Part shown: positions 12,430 through 23,376 of the stretch, in pieces | Layout of the letters: the number at the start of each line of letters is the position of its first letter | How positions within the stretch are numbered: position 1 is the stretch's first letter | NCBI GenBank assembly: GCA_025267735.1 | Contig: CM046299.1 | Location: 31,201,987 to 31,265,986 of the forward strand | Origin: Mactra quadrangularis | Lineage: Eukaryota; Mollusca; Bivalvia; Venerida; Mactridae | DNA: 64,000 nucleotides | Direction of reading: 5' to 3' | Made by a program: the position numbers and the translations under genes | Notes under the pieces: generated by a model | The model's input: the letters and a program-made list of their open reading frames with translations, nothing else | Databases searched by the model: none | What the model was told of the DNA's origin: nothing

Positions 12430-13434
12430 ATGTTTCTTTCATGCGTATCACCGGAAAAATGATGCAATAGTATAGATTCTACCTGTGCCAGTTAATGGAC
12501 GGACGACCGTATAACACTTTATAAATGTGATAGAGCGAAAATAAGTAGTCCCAGTGTGCACGATTAATTGCAACAGAATTGTTAATTTCTAAAGACAGTA
12601 TCTATCCAAATCTAATTAATCTATGTTTGTTACGGAAAAGAAGTTTGTGGGAAAACAAATTTAAACTCGACAATCGTGTAACAGTTTCCTAACGCGGAAG
12701 GAGACAAAACGTGTACTGCAGATAAAACAGCCAATGTCAAGGTAAATGTGTTTACGTCGGAGTTGGATTACGCGAATTTTAAATCAACACAGAATTTTCT
12801 TATTGTGATGTCATACATGTATTTCGCGATTAAACGGAAGGATTTAAACGATATTATCAGGCGACTGAAAAGTACATGTTTCTTACATTGATTTGTAAAT
12901 GAATATATGGGTATAAGGATAATGCAAGGAAACACATAGCGCGCTGAAGGGATGTGTCATTGATTTGCCAAAATGGCGAAGACTCGAGAACGTCGATGAT
13001 TTTGAAGCCAGTACATTATATCTAATTTATGCACAGATTGGCTTGGATTTATACTAGTCAACCTTTGTATTTACCGTATAATGACTGGCAATTCATCAAA
13101 TTAATCACAGAATGGAATCCAATGCACATGATGCAGCTTTGATACAGTCAACGTTCAGACTTAAGTTTTTCCTCGCTGGATTTGAATGGGGACGTAAGTT
13201 ATTCAAAGATTTGTAATGAATTTTCCTGTGAAAACCTGCATAAGACTTTTGTATGTATTATTTAACCATTCATTTAAAGTACGAAACTCTCGCATTTGAC
13301 CCCAATTATGTAGAAAAATCTCCGTCATATCATACGAGTCGCGTGATTGCCGTGTTATCTGGACTGAAGCTGTGTCAACTAAACTTGTAGACTTTCGTTT
13401 TAAAAATCAGTTAGCAACAGGATTAGATGGATTT
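12430..13434. other. Intronic sequence, possible element interior
   Basis: A 'tttctttcatgc' motif at about 12432 has an inverted partner 'gcatgaaagaa' at about 15154, which may mark a larger degenerate element spanning both. An exon-like stretch (13112-13193) with a start codon and a strong donor 'acgtaagt' is present but unsupported by homology. Confidence 0.3.
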
Positions 13435-14940
13435 CAGGGTTCCCACGGTCAGGGAAAAATCAGGGAGAAATGAATTTTTTTCAAGGTCAGTGAAAAGTCA
13501 GGGAATTCTGAAATTAGTCAGGGAAATTTGAAAAATAAGCAAAAGTCAGGGAAAAGTCAGGGAATTTTGTAAGAGAAGAATTATGGACAAACAGTAGGAA
13601 GCAAAATAAGTGAAGGCTAAGGCAGTTTCTTCCATTATTTTGGGTATTTTGTTGATATTTATTATTATGAGTATCTTTATTATTCTTGTTAACATCTTTC
13701 TCTAGAAATATAGTTATATCTGAAGATTTTGGATACAGTAACTAAGTTATCCAGGAAGAAATTGAAATGGGTTTAAGCGTTCTTTGTCTTATTCCATTTT
13801 GTTTTTATGTAGGATCATTACCAGTCTAAATGTTTTTGTTCAATGTTAGTTTACCATTGATTACTAAATATAATTATATTCAAGTAAAATGTGTGCCTGT
13901 TTTAGTCAATCTTCTCACGTTTGTTTTTAAAAGAATGTAACATCTTTGAGCATGACATGTGTTATCAAATACTTTTCATTTCGGATAAGTGTATGCATAC
14001 TAAATAAAATCAAATAACTCAAGTAGTTAATGACAATTGCATGTATTTGTATCTTAACTAAATTAAACTAAAGAATGGGGGGAAAGATGTTGGCTATTAT
14101 GGGAAGGAGGGTGCCAACATATAAACAAAATAATGATAATAATAAAGACTTTATTAAATGAGGCTACACATTTGAATAAATCCTATCTTCCATGTGGACC
14201 TAAGTCCTTTGGAAAAAACATGAACAAGTTATTTTCATGATTTACATAGTGATAAACATATAATGAATTAGCAAATTGAAAGGTAAGAAAAATGATAAAA
14301 AGTCACAGAAGCCTGAAATAAAAAGAGTAAATATTTCCAGGGGGCAAAGACCATTTTACATTTATTAAATTTCCGTTTAAGGTATTTGGCTTTGAATGAT
14401 GTTAAACTTTCGGTGAGCCCAATGTTAAGAGGCATTTTATTCCATATAACTGATCCTGAATATGTTAAGGATTTTCTGAAGAATTCAAGTTTAGGTTTTG
14501 GGACATAAAATTGTTTATTAGAATTTGACCTTAATTTAGAGTTGCTGCAAAAACAAATTTACTGTTTCAGTCAGGAGCATTGTTTTTTACGAATTAGTAG
14601 ACAAGAATTGCTTTTTTGCAGTCAACACAGTCTCCAAATTTTATCCATCGTAGTTCTTTAAATAATTCCTAAGATGGTGCATCAAATGGCTGGTCAAGGA
14701 TTATATGCACAGCTCTTTTTGGAAATTTTAGAATGGCATTTGATAATTTCATATTGCATAATCCCAAAATAGTGCAACAGTACTCAATATGTGGAAGGAT
14801 ATAAGCATTGAACAATACATTTAGTGCTCAAAGATTGTGAAAACTCGACACTGTTACGGGTCAGGGGAAAATGGATTTGGTCAGGGAAAAATCAGGGAAA
14901 AGTCAGGGAATTTTGATTTCTCGTCTTTGTGGGAACCCTG
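13435..14940. mobile_element. TIR element with GTCAGGGAAA repeats, interrupted by a LINE
   Basis: The terminal inverted repeats are cagggttcccac (13435-13446) and gtgggaaccctg (14929-14940), flanked by GATTT on both sides (13430-13434 and 14941-14945). Internally, short 'gtcagggaaa' / 'gtcagggaattt' units occur next to both ends. A reverse-oriented, 5'-truncated non-LTR retrotransposon (14130-14835) sits inside. The element has no coding sequence of its own. Confidence 0.75.
14130..14835 (-). mobile_element. 5'-truncated non-LTR retrotransposon (same family as 53949-55055)
   Basis: On the minus strand the translation contains LFNAYILPHIEYCCTI and, further on, VPKPKLEFFRKSLTYSGSVIW. Both align with the reverse transcriptase C-terminal region of the copy at 53949-55055. 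The 3' UTR ('gaggctacacatttg' on the plus strand) and the terminal AAT/ATT-rich tail also match. The frame is broken by stops and shifts, so this is a dead copy. Confidence 0.85.
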
Positions 14941-14945
14941 GATTT

Positions 14946-16762
14946 GTTGATATCATCTCCTTGTTTAGCATCAACTCATGCATTTTTTGTCACCATTGAA
15001 CTCGCTTACATGATGTTGGAAATAGCTGCAGCTTGTCTGTCTCCCTTGAAAAAAGTAGTCCGTCATTTTTTTATATTTTCACCGTAGTGAAAATATAAAC
15101 CGATATTTTCATCGTTTATTTTCATCGAATAACACATCATTTCACCGTAAAGCATGAAAGAATTTTTTTTAATGAAAATTAGAAAATTAAATTCATGGAA
15201 AGGTATAAGACAATGAATATCATTAATGAAAAAATACAATACACTTATTTAAAATTAAGCTCGGTAAGGATATGATTATTTCTCATAAAAAAAATTGTAT
15301 AAAGTTTCCCGGTAAAGTTATTTTCATTTCATATTTCATAATTCTGATAATCACACTGGTTGTACTTATTGAATCTATAAAGATTCATTTAGGTCTGACT
15401 ATAAATTGAAGAATTATCAGACGCATTAAAGACTTCAACCTGACTGTTATATACTTGGGACGCCTGCCCGACTGCCTGCAAATCTGTCAGCCCAGACAAT
15501 CTACGTATAAGCTGCTTGCTTTGGTTTAAAAATTTGGCTCATAATGATATATAATGAATTTATTATTCTATGGAGTGAGCTCCTGGTAGATCAAACAAGC
15601 AGCTTAATATTTTAGATCATCACTCTTAACTTAGGCATTTTTCTCCAGCCAGCATTATTATTCCTGATATGTATATTTAATTTTACCATTTAGCTCTTTA
15701 AAACATGCAATGCCTTTCTTAAACTAAGAACAAAAACGATTTTTGTCTTTGGTAGGTTTATGAAATGCAAAATTAAAGTGAGAATCAACAACCTTCTTAT
15801 ATGTGCACCTGAAATGGGATTTTACATGATCTTTGACATAAAGCCTACTTCATTTCTTTAGAATATTTTTTACATTTTTTTTACCCAAAAGTTAGTGTTC
15901 AGATGGAAATATCAATCTTATCATACTTGTCGAAATGCAAATATAGGGTGGAGAATCAAAACCAGTTCGTATCATATAAAACGTAAACAAACGGACGCCA
16001 TTTTGGAAAAATCAGATAATTTTTCTAATTTACTCTTATTCGCCCACCAACTTGTTGTGCAAGTTTTGAATAATAATGCCGTGATACAGACATCGGCAAA
16101 GAGCGTATGCATATGAAAATAAATTGGTAAAATACCATAAATCTGAACCGGTTCGTATCATTGTATAAACCTGAACCAGTTCGCATCATTCTCTGAAAAT
16201 TCTATTTTTTATGTCAAAACTATTTCTGGAAGAGTTGATACTTTACTACAAGATTACACACTTGTTCCTTTGGTTATACATGTACCAGGGTTGATAAAAA
16301 ATAAATCGGATTTTTACTCTCAAATTTTAAGTATTACTTCGAATGAACATTTCTATACATCGATAAAAGTTTCAATGTATATACAAAATGTTGATCTAAC
16401 ATTTCTATAACAAAGCTTACATTTCTCTTCAAAATTACGTTTCCAAAAACCATGGTAACGCTGCCACGGCGCAGCAAATTTTTTAATGTTTTATTATTTG
16501 TTAAATGAAGCTTTGTGTTGTTTACAAAAATGCATCGTGCATAAAAATCTGGGAAAACGTCGCGTCTTTATTTATTGACGTATTTGCAAAACTTGACGTC
16601 ATTTGATCAGCGCATATTATAACTTGTTTGTTTGTTTGTTTGGGTTTTACGGCGCACCAACACAGAAAGGTCACATCGCACCGAAAGCTATTAATGATAC
16701 TAATAATTCAAACTATATTAATGATGTAAAACTCTATATCTTATTATAAACATTTATTTCTT
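14946..16762. other. Intron sequence with scattered short repeats
   Basis: The sequence holds an inverted motif 'tattttcaccgtagtgaaaata' (15075-15096), three copies of 'accRgttcgYatcat' (15961, 16146, 16172) and a (GTTT)n run at 16626-16645 that opens a typical molluscan repeat ('gggttttacggcg'). No exon was supported. Confidence 0.4.
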
Positions 16763-17250
16763 TCAAAAAGTTAAGTATAGCATATGATGGTACAGATTCA
16801 AAAAGTTCTTTAATGAGTTTACTTTAAAATGTTTGTCACGAATGTATTTAAGATCCTGACAGTCAAGGAGAACGTGTTTTACATTGAAATGCTCGTCACA
16901 TGGTATGCATTTAGGTGTTTCTTCTCTTTTGAGAAGGTATGAATGTGTTAATCTAGTATGACCAATTCTACATCGCAAAATTACTATTTGATCTCTGCGA
17001 TTAGAATATATAATTGACGAAGATGAATTAAGGGTTGGCTTTATGTCATGTAATTTATTAAAAATTGCAATGTTCCACAACGTTTGCCATTTTGATTTAA
17101 TTAACGTGTTTATTGAACATTTGAAGTCACTGCTTGGCAATTTGATATCCACTGGTTGAAGGTTTAAAGATTCTTTGGCCAAAATATCAACTTTTTCATT
17201 TCCTTGTATACCAATATGGCTTGGTATCCAGCAGAGGTGTACTGTACATA
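16763..17250 (-). pseudogene. Non-LTR retrotransposon RNase H / C-terminal fragment
   Basis: The minus-strand frame encodes LCWIPSHIGIQGNEKVDILA, the C-terminal block of a retrotransposon RNase H domain (consensus WIPSHxGIxGNExADxLAK). Further on it has C-x2-C-x7-H-x4-C spacing (CIPCDEHFNVKHVLLDC), the C-terminal zinc-knuckle-like motif usual after RNase H in I/Jockey-like LINEs. Only the 3' ~150 codons remain. Residues before about 17245 are unrelated and belong to other sequence. It lies in a gene A intron, antisense to it. Confidence 0.8.
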
Positions 17251-17284
17251 TTATAACAATCACAGTTTGAATAACGTTGGCACA

Positions 17285-17600
17285 ATAAAACCTAACGTAA
17301 AAATGGCGTCCACGAAAAAGCTTGAAATAAGCGCAATTATTAAGTTCTTCCGGCATAAAGGCAAAACTCTCTCGAGAACTTGTAAAAAATTGGAGCTAGG
17401 CTCGAGAAGCATGCAGATAGCAGAAAAGTCGTTTTCGATTGCCACAGGCGATTTGGAGAAGTAAAAAGTGACGCCTTCATCAAAGAAGGAAGAGGGAGAA
17501 AGAAAATAAAACTCAACGACGTTGGTATCGTCAGGGGAAACACACTGGCAAATGACAGACGGTTGTCCAATCGGGAGTTTATGGCAAAATTGATTTGAGC
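17285..17600 (+). pseudogene. Possible N-terminal relic of a Tc1-like transposase
   Basis: Two short frames can be read: one starting MASTKKLEISAIIKFF and, after a shift, RGRKKIKLNDVGIVRGNTLA...RLSNREF. Spacing and composition resemble the paired helix-turn-helix of Tc1-like transposases (a GRP/K-rich linker, then a 'NRRLS.REL'-like helix). No catalytic DDE region follows. Weak evidence, from pattern only. Confidence 0.35.
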
Positions 17601-17604
17601 TACG

Positions 17605-18775
17605 GTATCATACAGACTTATTTTGCAAGGGATTCAAAATGAAAACTATTTTGCACACATTAATTTTCTTACCCTAACCCTAACCCTACGCGATATATTT
17701 AATAATGATAATGACCATTTTCTTTTTCATAATGAGACAATTTCAGTTTATGTTAAATTCTTATTATTCAACTAAATATTATCAATACATGATATTTATT
17801 TTATATGTTTATCTTATATGTTATTCATTTCAATGTTTCTGGCTCATAAAGTCAATTTTACTTTAATCCAACTTGTTAATTGACAATAAGTGCACGCGCA
17901 CCTGTTCCCACACCTCTTAAAGACACTGAGTTGGTCCGCCATTTGCAAAAATCACGAGCCTACCTTCTAGAGTGAATCAAGAAAGGGAATTAGTTCCTTA
18001 GACGTATAATAAAGACAGATGAAACATGGTCATAGTCCTTCATCCCCAAAACCAAATCACAATCGGCAGTAAGCAAGCTAAGGAAATGATGTGATAAAGC
18101 GCATGGTCAACGACGTTATCAGTGTCGATTTACCGTGCTCCGTGACTTAAGACATATACTCACTTAAATTACTATATCTTCATTGTTTGTTAATATTTTT
18201 CAGTACCGTTTTCAGTATTCTATTGCAGATGGACTTCCCAAACTTTTATATACATTTATATTTATCTTATCTCACAATGCAGCTTAATGTTCAAACAATC
18301 CGGTTTATTTTTGATCAACCCTCGTACATAGCAAGTTCAACAAAAATAAAGGCATTTGTGTGATAAACTCGACAAAAGTATGAATTGGAACCAGTTCGCA
18401 TCCGTCAAATACGGTCCAATTCTTGCTTGCTTCGATTCCAATGTCCGGGATTACTTGTTAAAATTCTAATTGGATCTGTATGGTATATACATCATTAAAA
18501 GCGGAAAAATTAGTACCGTGTTATGGAAATTTATGTTTTTCATTGGTGGACGAATAAAATAGTAAATTAGAAACATCAACTATCAAACATTATGTAGATT
18601 TTCAAATAATCCTAATGGAATACTATTGTATCTTAAGCACAGGAATGGAGATACGATACTCCAACAACTAATGATATTTTCATTAATAAGTAGTATTGAT
18701 CTTAAATTTTGTGAGGTTATAGGGGAAGTATAAAATAAACTGACAAAATAGTTACTTTAAAAAAAGTAGTTAGTA
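17605..18775. other. Intron sequence; short interstitial telomere-like tract
   Basis: The only distinctive items are accctaaccctaaccct at 17671-17687 (under three TTAGGG units) and another accagttcgcatc copy at 18389. Otherwise it is AT-rich with no exon seen. Confidence 0.4.
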
Positions 18776-18779
18776 ACAA

Positions 18780-19120
18780 AAGTGTTTCGTTCAGTCCTCG
18801 TAATATTGAACAATAATTCTGGTACAATTAACAATATGCCGATTAATGTCCTGTTTTTACTTTTGTTTTTGACGGAATATATTGGATTTCATTTGGAAAT
18901 ATGCCAAGAAGAAATTACTAATATTACTAATATTTTTTGCACTTCTCCCCCATCAAAATGTACCTCCGGGGAATCCCAGAGGGAAGGTCGATGTGCTAGA
19001 AAATAGGACATTGAGGGGAGAAAAGTCACTAAATGATGACATGATATCATATTTTCATCCTTAAATACTAGCTATTTAGCCATTTGGGGACTTATAATTG
19101 AATAAAGTGAAAATTAAGAA
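18780..19120. repeat. Intronic segment duplicated at 19925-20230
   Basis: This block and the one about 1.1 kb downstream share ordered phrases: 'atttggaaa', 'tgatgacatgata...cata', 'gctattt...cttttTgg' and 'aaattaag'. They flank exon 19461-19625. A 56-codon ATG frame here (18836-19006) starts with a hydrophobic stretch, but the corresponding part of the second copy is not open, so it is probably not a gene. Confidence 0.5.
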
Positions 19121-19460
19121 AAGATCGAGAATTCAGCTTTGCCATAGTAACTGTTACCTAGAGAATAACTGGGCCTAGTTGCATCTCTGTAAGTTTATTT
19201 GTATTTAAAAGTTTTAAAAAGCATCTGGAGATTCCTTTTTTGTTTAGGTGTAAAAAGATAAATTCTTGCCCATGTTTTAACCAATGAGACTACTAATTTA
19301 GCTAACAGCTTTACCAAATTTAATCACAGCATATCGTTAGATATATATTGTTACGACGTTATCAATATCAATATGTGCTTCTTAATTAAAGTTTTTATTT
19401 CTGTTTGGGTCATGTCTTTTACAAGCCATTTATTAAATTAACAAATACGATATTTTTCAG

Positions 19461-19625
19461 CTAACAGTGGCAGTATAAGTAGTTCTACTAATACTCATAA
19501 TCTAAGTGCTGCTGAAAGGTACAGATTATCTAAGCAGTCCCAGGGAAGCAGCAGCTCAAACTACGACAGTAGGGCAAGTTCCAGCAATCTTAGTTACGGA
19601 CAATCAAGTAATTCTGGGCGAACTG
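19461..19625 (+). CDS. Gene A exon 2: duplicate Ser-rich HNLSAxER module
   Basis: This 165 bp exon starts after 'tatttttcag' and ends at G|gtaaat, phase 1 on both sides. Its translation is almost the same as that of the exon at 4638: the motif HNLSAAERYRLSKQ is unchanged and the tail reads SYGQSSNSGRTG. The ~45 bp of intron upstream ('agccatttattaaattaac') is also shared, so exon and flanking intron were duplicated together. Both copies stay open and keep their splice sites, which argues for selection on coding sequence or for a recent duplication. Confidence 0.78.
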
Positions 19626-19924
19626 GTAAATCATCCTCTAGTTGTTGTGGTTATATTCATCATGCATTTTTTCGTGCTTAACTTCTTCTAACCCTCATTG
19701 AGACAGTATATTTAAGCGTGTATAACGCTATGTGTGTCCTATTATTTATTTATACCACACTACCAGTCAACGGTATAGATCCAATAAAGGTATAATATTA
19801 CAATCAGGGACATTAATTTTAATATAAGTAATTTGAAAGCCCTTAACCTAATGTTATTTGGAAAAAACAAATACACACAAGAATAGTTACGATACGACAT
19901 ACGTAAATGTATCAAGGTAACACA

Positions 19925-20230
19925 TAAAGATGAACGACAATTCTGGTTTAATTGACCCTGTACCAATCAATTTTAATTTCATCTTTACTTACTTTTAACA
20001 GTAGTTATTGAATTTTATTTGGAAAAATAATTTTTTGCGTGCCTCTCCTATTAAAATTTACATTGGCTGATCCTAGAGGGGGGGGGGGGGGTTGATGTGC
20101 CAGAATAAAGATCATTAAGGACAGAGAAGCTGCACAAAATGATGACATGATAGCATAATTTCAGTCTCTCTAAAATGCTAGCTATTTGGCTTTTTGGAAG
20201 AAAATAATTAAAGAAAATGCAAATTAAGAG
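19925..20230. repeat. Second copy of the intronic duplicated segment
   Basis: Partner of 18780-19120. It contains a poly-G run of about 12 bases near 20080. No coding potential is retained. Confidence 0.5.
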
Positions 20231-20286
20231 TGTCAGCTTGTATTTAGATAAGAATCTTGAAACTGTCCTATCGTTTTTTTCTTTGG

Positions 20287-20540
20287 TTTAATGCCGTAGC
20301 ATCCCATAGGTATAATCACGATGATCAGTCAACCTACTAATCGTTCCTGGATTTAGCTGACGACCGGTTACTTTGAACAAACTTCGGTCAGTGACTGACA
20401 ACTGCCCTACATGATTAAGAATCAGTGTTAGGAAGTAGAATGGCTGACAAAATTATTTGGTGACTAAACTCCTCGACAGCATGCTCGCCCGGGAATCGAA
20501 CCAACGACTCCTCGATCAGTAAACTTGCATGCTACCACTG
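20287..20540 (-). mobile_element. tRNA-derived SINE, minus orientation
   Basis: Minus-strand reading gives the B-box 'ggttcgattcccgggcgag', a body with 'cagtcactgaccgaag' and 'taaatccagga', and the tail 'gctacggcattaaacca'. It is the same family as 43461-43784; the 5' end of the head is eroded. Confidence 0.7.
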
Positions 20541-21293
20541 AAAATGAGGAAAACACTATGAATGAATTTTCTGTTATCTGAAGTAAACGATTGTGCAAAG
20601 TGCAAGGGTGGGATTCTCTGCAATACTGTTCATGACCTCCATTTTTACGAATTCATGTCTGGATTCGACGTAGCACGAGTACACGAAACGATGTACTAAC
20701 GCGTTTGGTATGCTTGCCGTTCTACCAGAGGTGCATTTTAGAGAACATTCTCATTGTGGATGTCATGGTTAGCTCTGGCTTTCCGACCCAAATCATCCAA
20801 GAGATTAACTATCCGATAGTCATAGCAAAATAGTTTACGATATTTTGACATAGGAACCGAGTAATAATGCGTGTCGTGCTAAGCCTGGCATTGTGATGTC
20901 AAAAATGACCGGTCCGTTCTGGTGCAGAAAAGGCAGTATTGTGTTAACAGCATCGAGTTTTTGCTCATCGATTATTCCACGCCATCGGGGTTTATATCTG
21001 GAAGTAACTACATGTATACCTAACTTTCCTAACTCCACAGTTATTTTTGGGCAATATTTCTATAACGCCGAGTGTACAAGAATACATTTATTTAAAACTT
21101 GCTGCATCATTTATTTAATTAATTGACAATCATTGTAAATCTATTTGAATGTACTTCATACATTTGTAATAGATTTCATGTCATGTCGTGATGTCTGCAA
21201 CTTCGAATTTAAATAGCGGATGTGTCCACCTTGTGCCAACAACACGCCCTCTGTCTTCTACTAACATCCATGCCATAACTTTAGATTCGGGTT
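20541..21293. other. Intron sequence; one unexplained open frame on the minus strand
   Basis: A minus-strand frame of about 75 codons (20835 to ~21060) reads through RYKPRWRGIIDEQKLDAVNT and PVIFDITMPGLARHALLL. Its composition is protein-like, but I recognise no family and no clear splice pair. Nothing else is evident. Confidence 0.3.
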
Positions 21294-21302
21294 AAGTGAA
21301 GT

Positions 21303-21598
21303 AACCCGGGCCGATAGCGCAGTTGGTAGCGCGCCGGGATTTGGATACTCGTGCCCGAGGGGGTGCGGGTTCGAATCCCGCCCGGGGAGGTTATACCCTT
21401 CCATGAAAATTTGACAATAATGTCGATTTTCCTCCATTGATTAGATAATATGGAGAAGTTTCCGGCCTTGTGGAAGGATAGGTGAGTACTGGTTATAGAC
21501 AATGGTCCAGGAAAGCTAGGTTAGGTGCGCTGGACGCCGTGAAATGACCTAAAATTGTGTTGATACGGCGTTAACTCCAATACATAAATAAATAAATA
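21303..21598 (+). mobile_element. tRNA-derived SINE with (AATA) tail and target duplication
   Basis: The head 'gggccgatagcgcagttggt' carries an A-box and is followed by B-box 'ggttcgaatcccgcccg'. The body ends '(a)taaataaataaa'. The 9-mer aagtgaagt flanks it at 21294-21302 and 21599-21607, a plausible target site duplication. Body and tail resemble the SINE at 10490. Confidence 0.78.
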
Positions 21599-21607
21599 AA
21601 GTGAAGT

Positions 21608-22396
21608 GTTTTCCAAACGTATTTATACTTTCATAGTAGATATGTGTAGTTTGGTTTGTATTATGTTGGAAGCAATTTACAGAAAAAACCGTAAAATGCA
21701 CGTGATTTATGGACCTAGCAAACTACGTGTTTCACAATCAACTTTACACACAATTTCTGTGTAGCTTATGGTAATTTGAAAGTTTTCAATGTTTAAATAC
21801 ATATCGTCTAAACGTAATTAAAATGTGGAGTTAGAAAAGTTGTTGAGTTCATAATAATTACAATATCATAATATTATCATATTAATTGCATTGCCACCGC
21901 GTAATACGCGGTTGCTGTTTTTACAGTGCAATCAGGCAGTTCATTGATGACATGTCAAAATTTAAGCAGTATAATGTCGTCGAATGCGAATCGGGTTCTG
22001 GATTAGTCTTAAACGATTCATGGTGGCCTGGGCGTGAACCACATAATGTCCAGAAGGGACAGTTGCATAAAAAATTCGATTTCGCAACTCGTCACGCTGT
22101 TGTACGTGCGCGACCGCGTCCCTGTCGATAACGGACAAATCCTGTTGTTGCAACATAAGGCTTTGAAGTTCTTCATCAATTGCCTTGAACAGCCAAAACA
22201 AATTGAGACAGCTATTGCAGTCGAACATGAAAAATGTGGTTTATTGAAAAAATATTAATGAACATGTGCAATGTTTACGTTTTGGGTCCGATTAGTTAAC
22301 GATTTTGTATGTCTTTGGTCGTATATTATTAAACTTATGACATTTTTTTAAGGGATATAGTGGGATTGGTTTGTAGTGAATAAGCTCTATTTTCAG
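21608..22396. other. Intron sequence with unexplained open frames
   Basis: A GC-richer patch at 21890-22230 is open in several frames on both strands for 70-90 codons. No family is recognised; it may be a degenerate mobile-element coding relic. The 3' end provides the acceptor of the next exon. Confidence 0.3.
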
Positions 22397-22636
22397 GTGA
22401 CACTCACAATCTAAGTGCTTTAGAAAGATTGAATTTCTTAAGACAGTCTACTGAAAATGACCTGGCAAAATTCGATAAATGTCTCGATTGCCAACCAAAA
22501 TTCAGTAACAATCAGAATAGTGTTCCTTCAACTCCGAAGTTATTTGTTAATACCCCATATACTGCAACAACAAAGTCAGTTGAAACAAGGAATTCATTTT
22601 CCTATTCAGGATCTGCCAGTTTAACTGCTAGCTCTG
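22397..22636 (+). CDS. Gene A exon 3: HNLSAxER module with CLDC motif
   Basis: A 240 bp exon follows 'ctattttcag' and ends at G|gtaata, phase 1-1. The translation opens GDTHNLSALERLNFLRQSTE, a diverged copy of the module in the two upstream exons, then KCLDCQPK, then a Pro/Ser/Thr-rich segment ending SFSYSGSASLTASSG. Its SYSG end also echoes the end of exon 1. The single CxxC could bind metal or form a disulfide, but no family is recognised. It is the same length as the next exon, which has the same layout. Confidence 0.8.
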
Positions 22637-22966
22637 GTAATATTTAGTTTTCTTAAAATGAGTTAAACGGTTAATTAGGTGTAATGATGTATGATCTAAT
22701 TAAACATATATATCGGATCGCCATTGAAATACCCTGAATTGATTTGTTGATTATAATCATCCTTGTATTTAAAACGGCCAATTGTATGTTGTTTTTAGTG
22801 GATATGACTGATTTATCAAAATGTACATGTATCTTACAGATAAATGCATTAATTCAGGTTCAAGTAAGAATCAATTCTTATGGTATTTTATCGTCAAAAA
22901 TGTTGTACATGTAGTCATTTTATTTAAAATTGTGTACTTTTCATTCATATATATACACCAATTTAG

Positions 22967-23206
22967 GAAAAACTCAAGAGCAAGAAGATAATGTACACAT
23001 TTACAGTCCTTTGGATAGACTAAAACGGTTAAGAGAACAGAATGGCCAAGCTGCTTCAGGTTCTGTGTGTCTTGATTGTGAAACACCTCAAAAGAAAGAT
23101 GATAACAAAATCCAGGATGATGTACCCACAGATAAAAACATAAAAAGTCCATGGGAAACAAGTACAGATGATACGACTACTCCTGTAGTAGACACCAATG
23201 AAGCTG
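22967..23206 (+). CDS. Gene A exon 4: diverged module with CLDC motif
   Basis: This 240 bp exon (acceptor 'ccaatttag', donor G|gtaatt) is phase 1-1. Near its start it reads HIYSPLDRLKRLREQNG, corresponding to HNLSALERLNFLRQSTE of exon 3, followed by VCLDCETP and an acidic, Lys/Asp/Thr-rich remainder ending DTNEAG. The equal length, phase and order of motifs mark exons 3 and 4 as tandem duplicates that have diverged strongly. It is followed by the EGF exon at 24998. Confidence 0.8.
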
Positions 23207-23376
23207 GTAATTGGGGTATGATGTTACTTATACTCAATGTAGTAAGTCAATTAAAACAAGCTGTACACACGTGTGAAATAAGTAAAATATTGGGAATACA
23301 TATTGTGATATACAAATAGATAACCAAACTATAATATTAGTTCAAATATCAATGATGAAAACTTTATATATAGTGT

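Noticed and set aside
13112..13193. First coding exon starting MESNAHDAAL with a strong donor
   Set aside because: No partner exon, weak signal-peptide character and location within likely element DNA; kept only as a note.
17671..17687. Interstitial telomere block
   Set aside because: Fewer than three TTAGGG units; compatible with chance or minor fill-in.
18836..19006. Small secreted cysteine-containing peptide gene
   Set aside because: Open for 56 codons with a hydrophobic start, but the duplicated copy at 19925-20230 is not open; probably repeat DNA.
21305..21390. Functional tRNA gene at the SINE head
   Set aside because: A SINE body, tail and target duplication follow directly.
21962..22228. 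Minus-strand frame as a Harbinger-type protein
   Set aside because: Only loose composition resemblance; no diagnostic motif.
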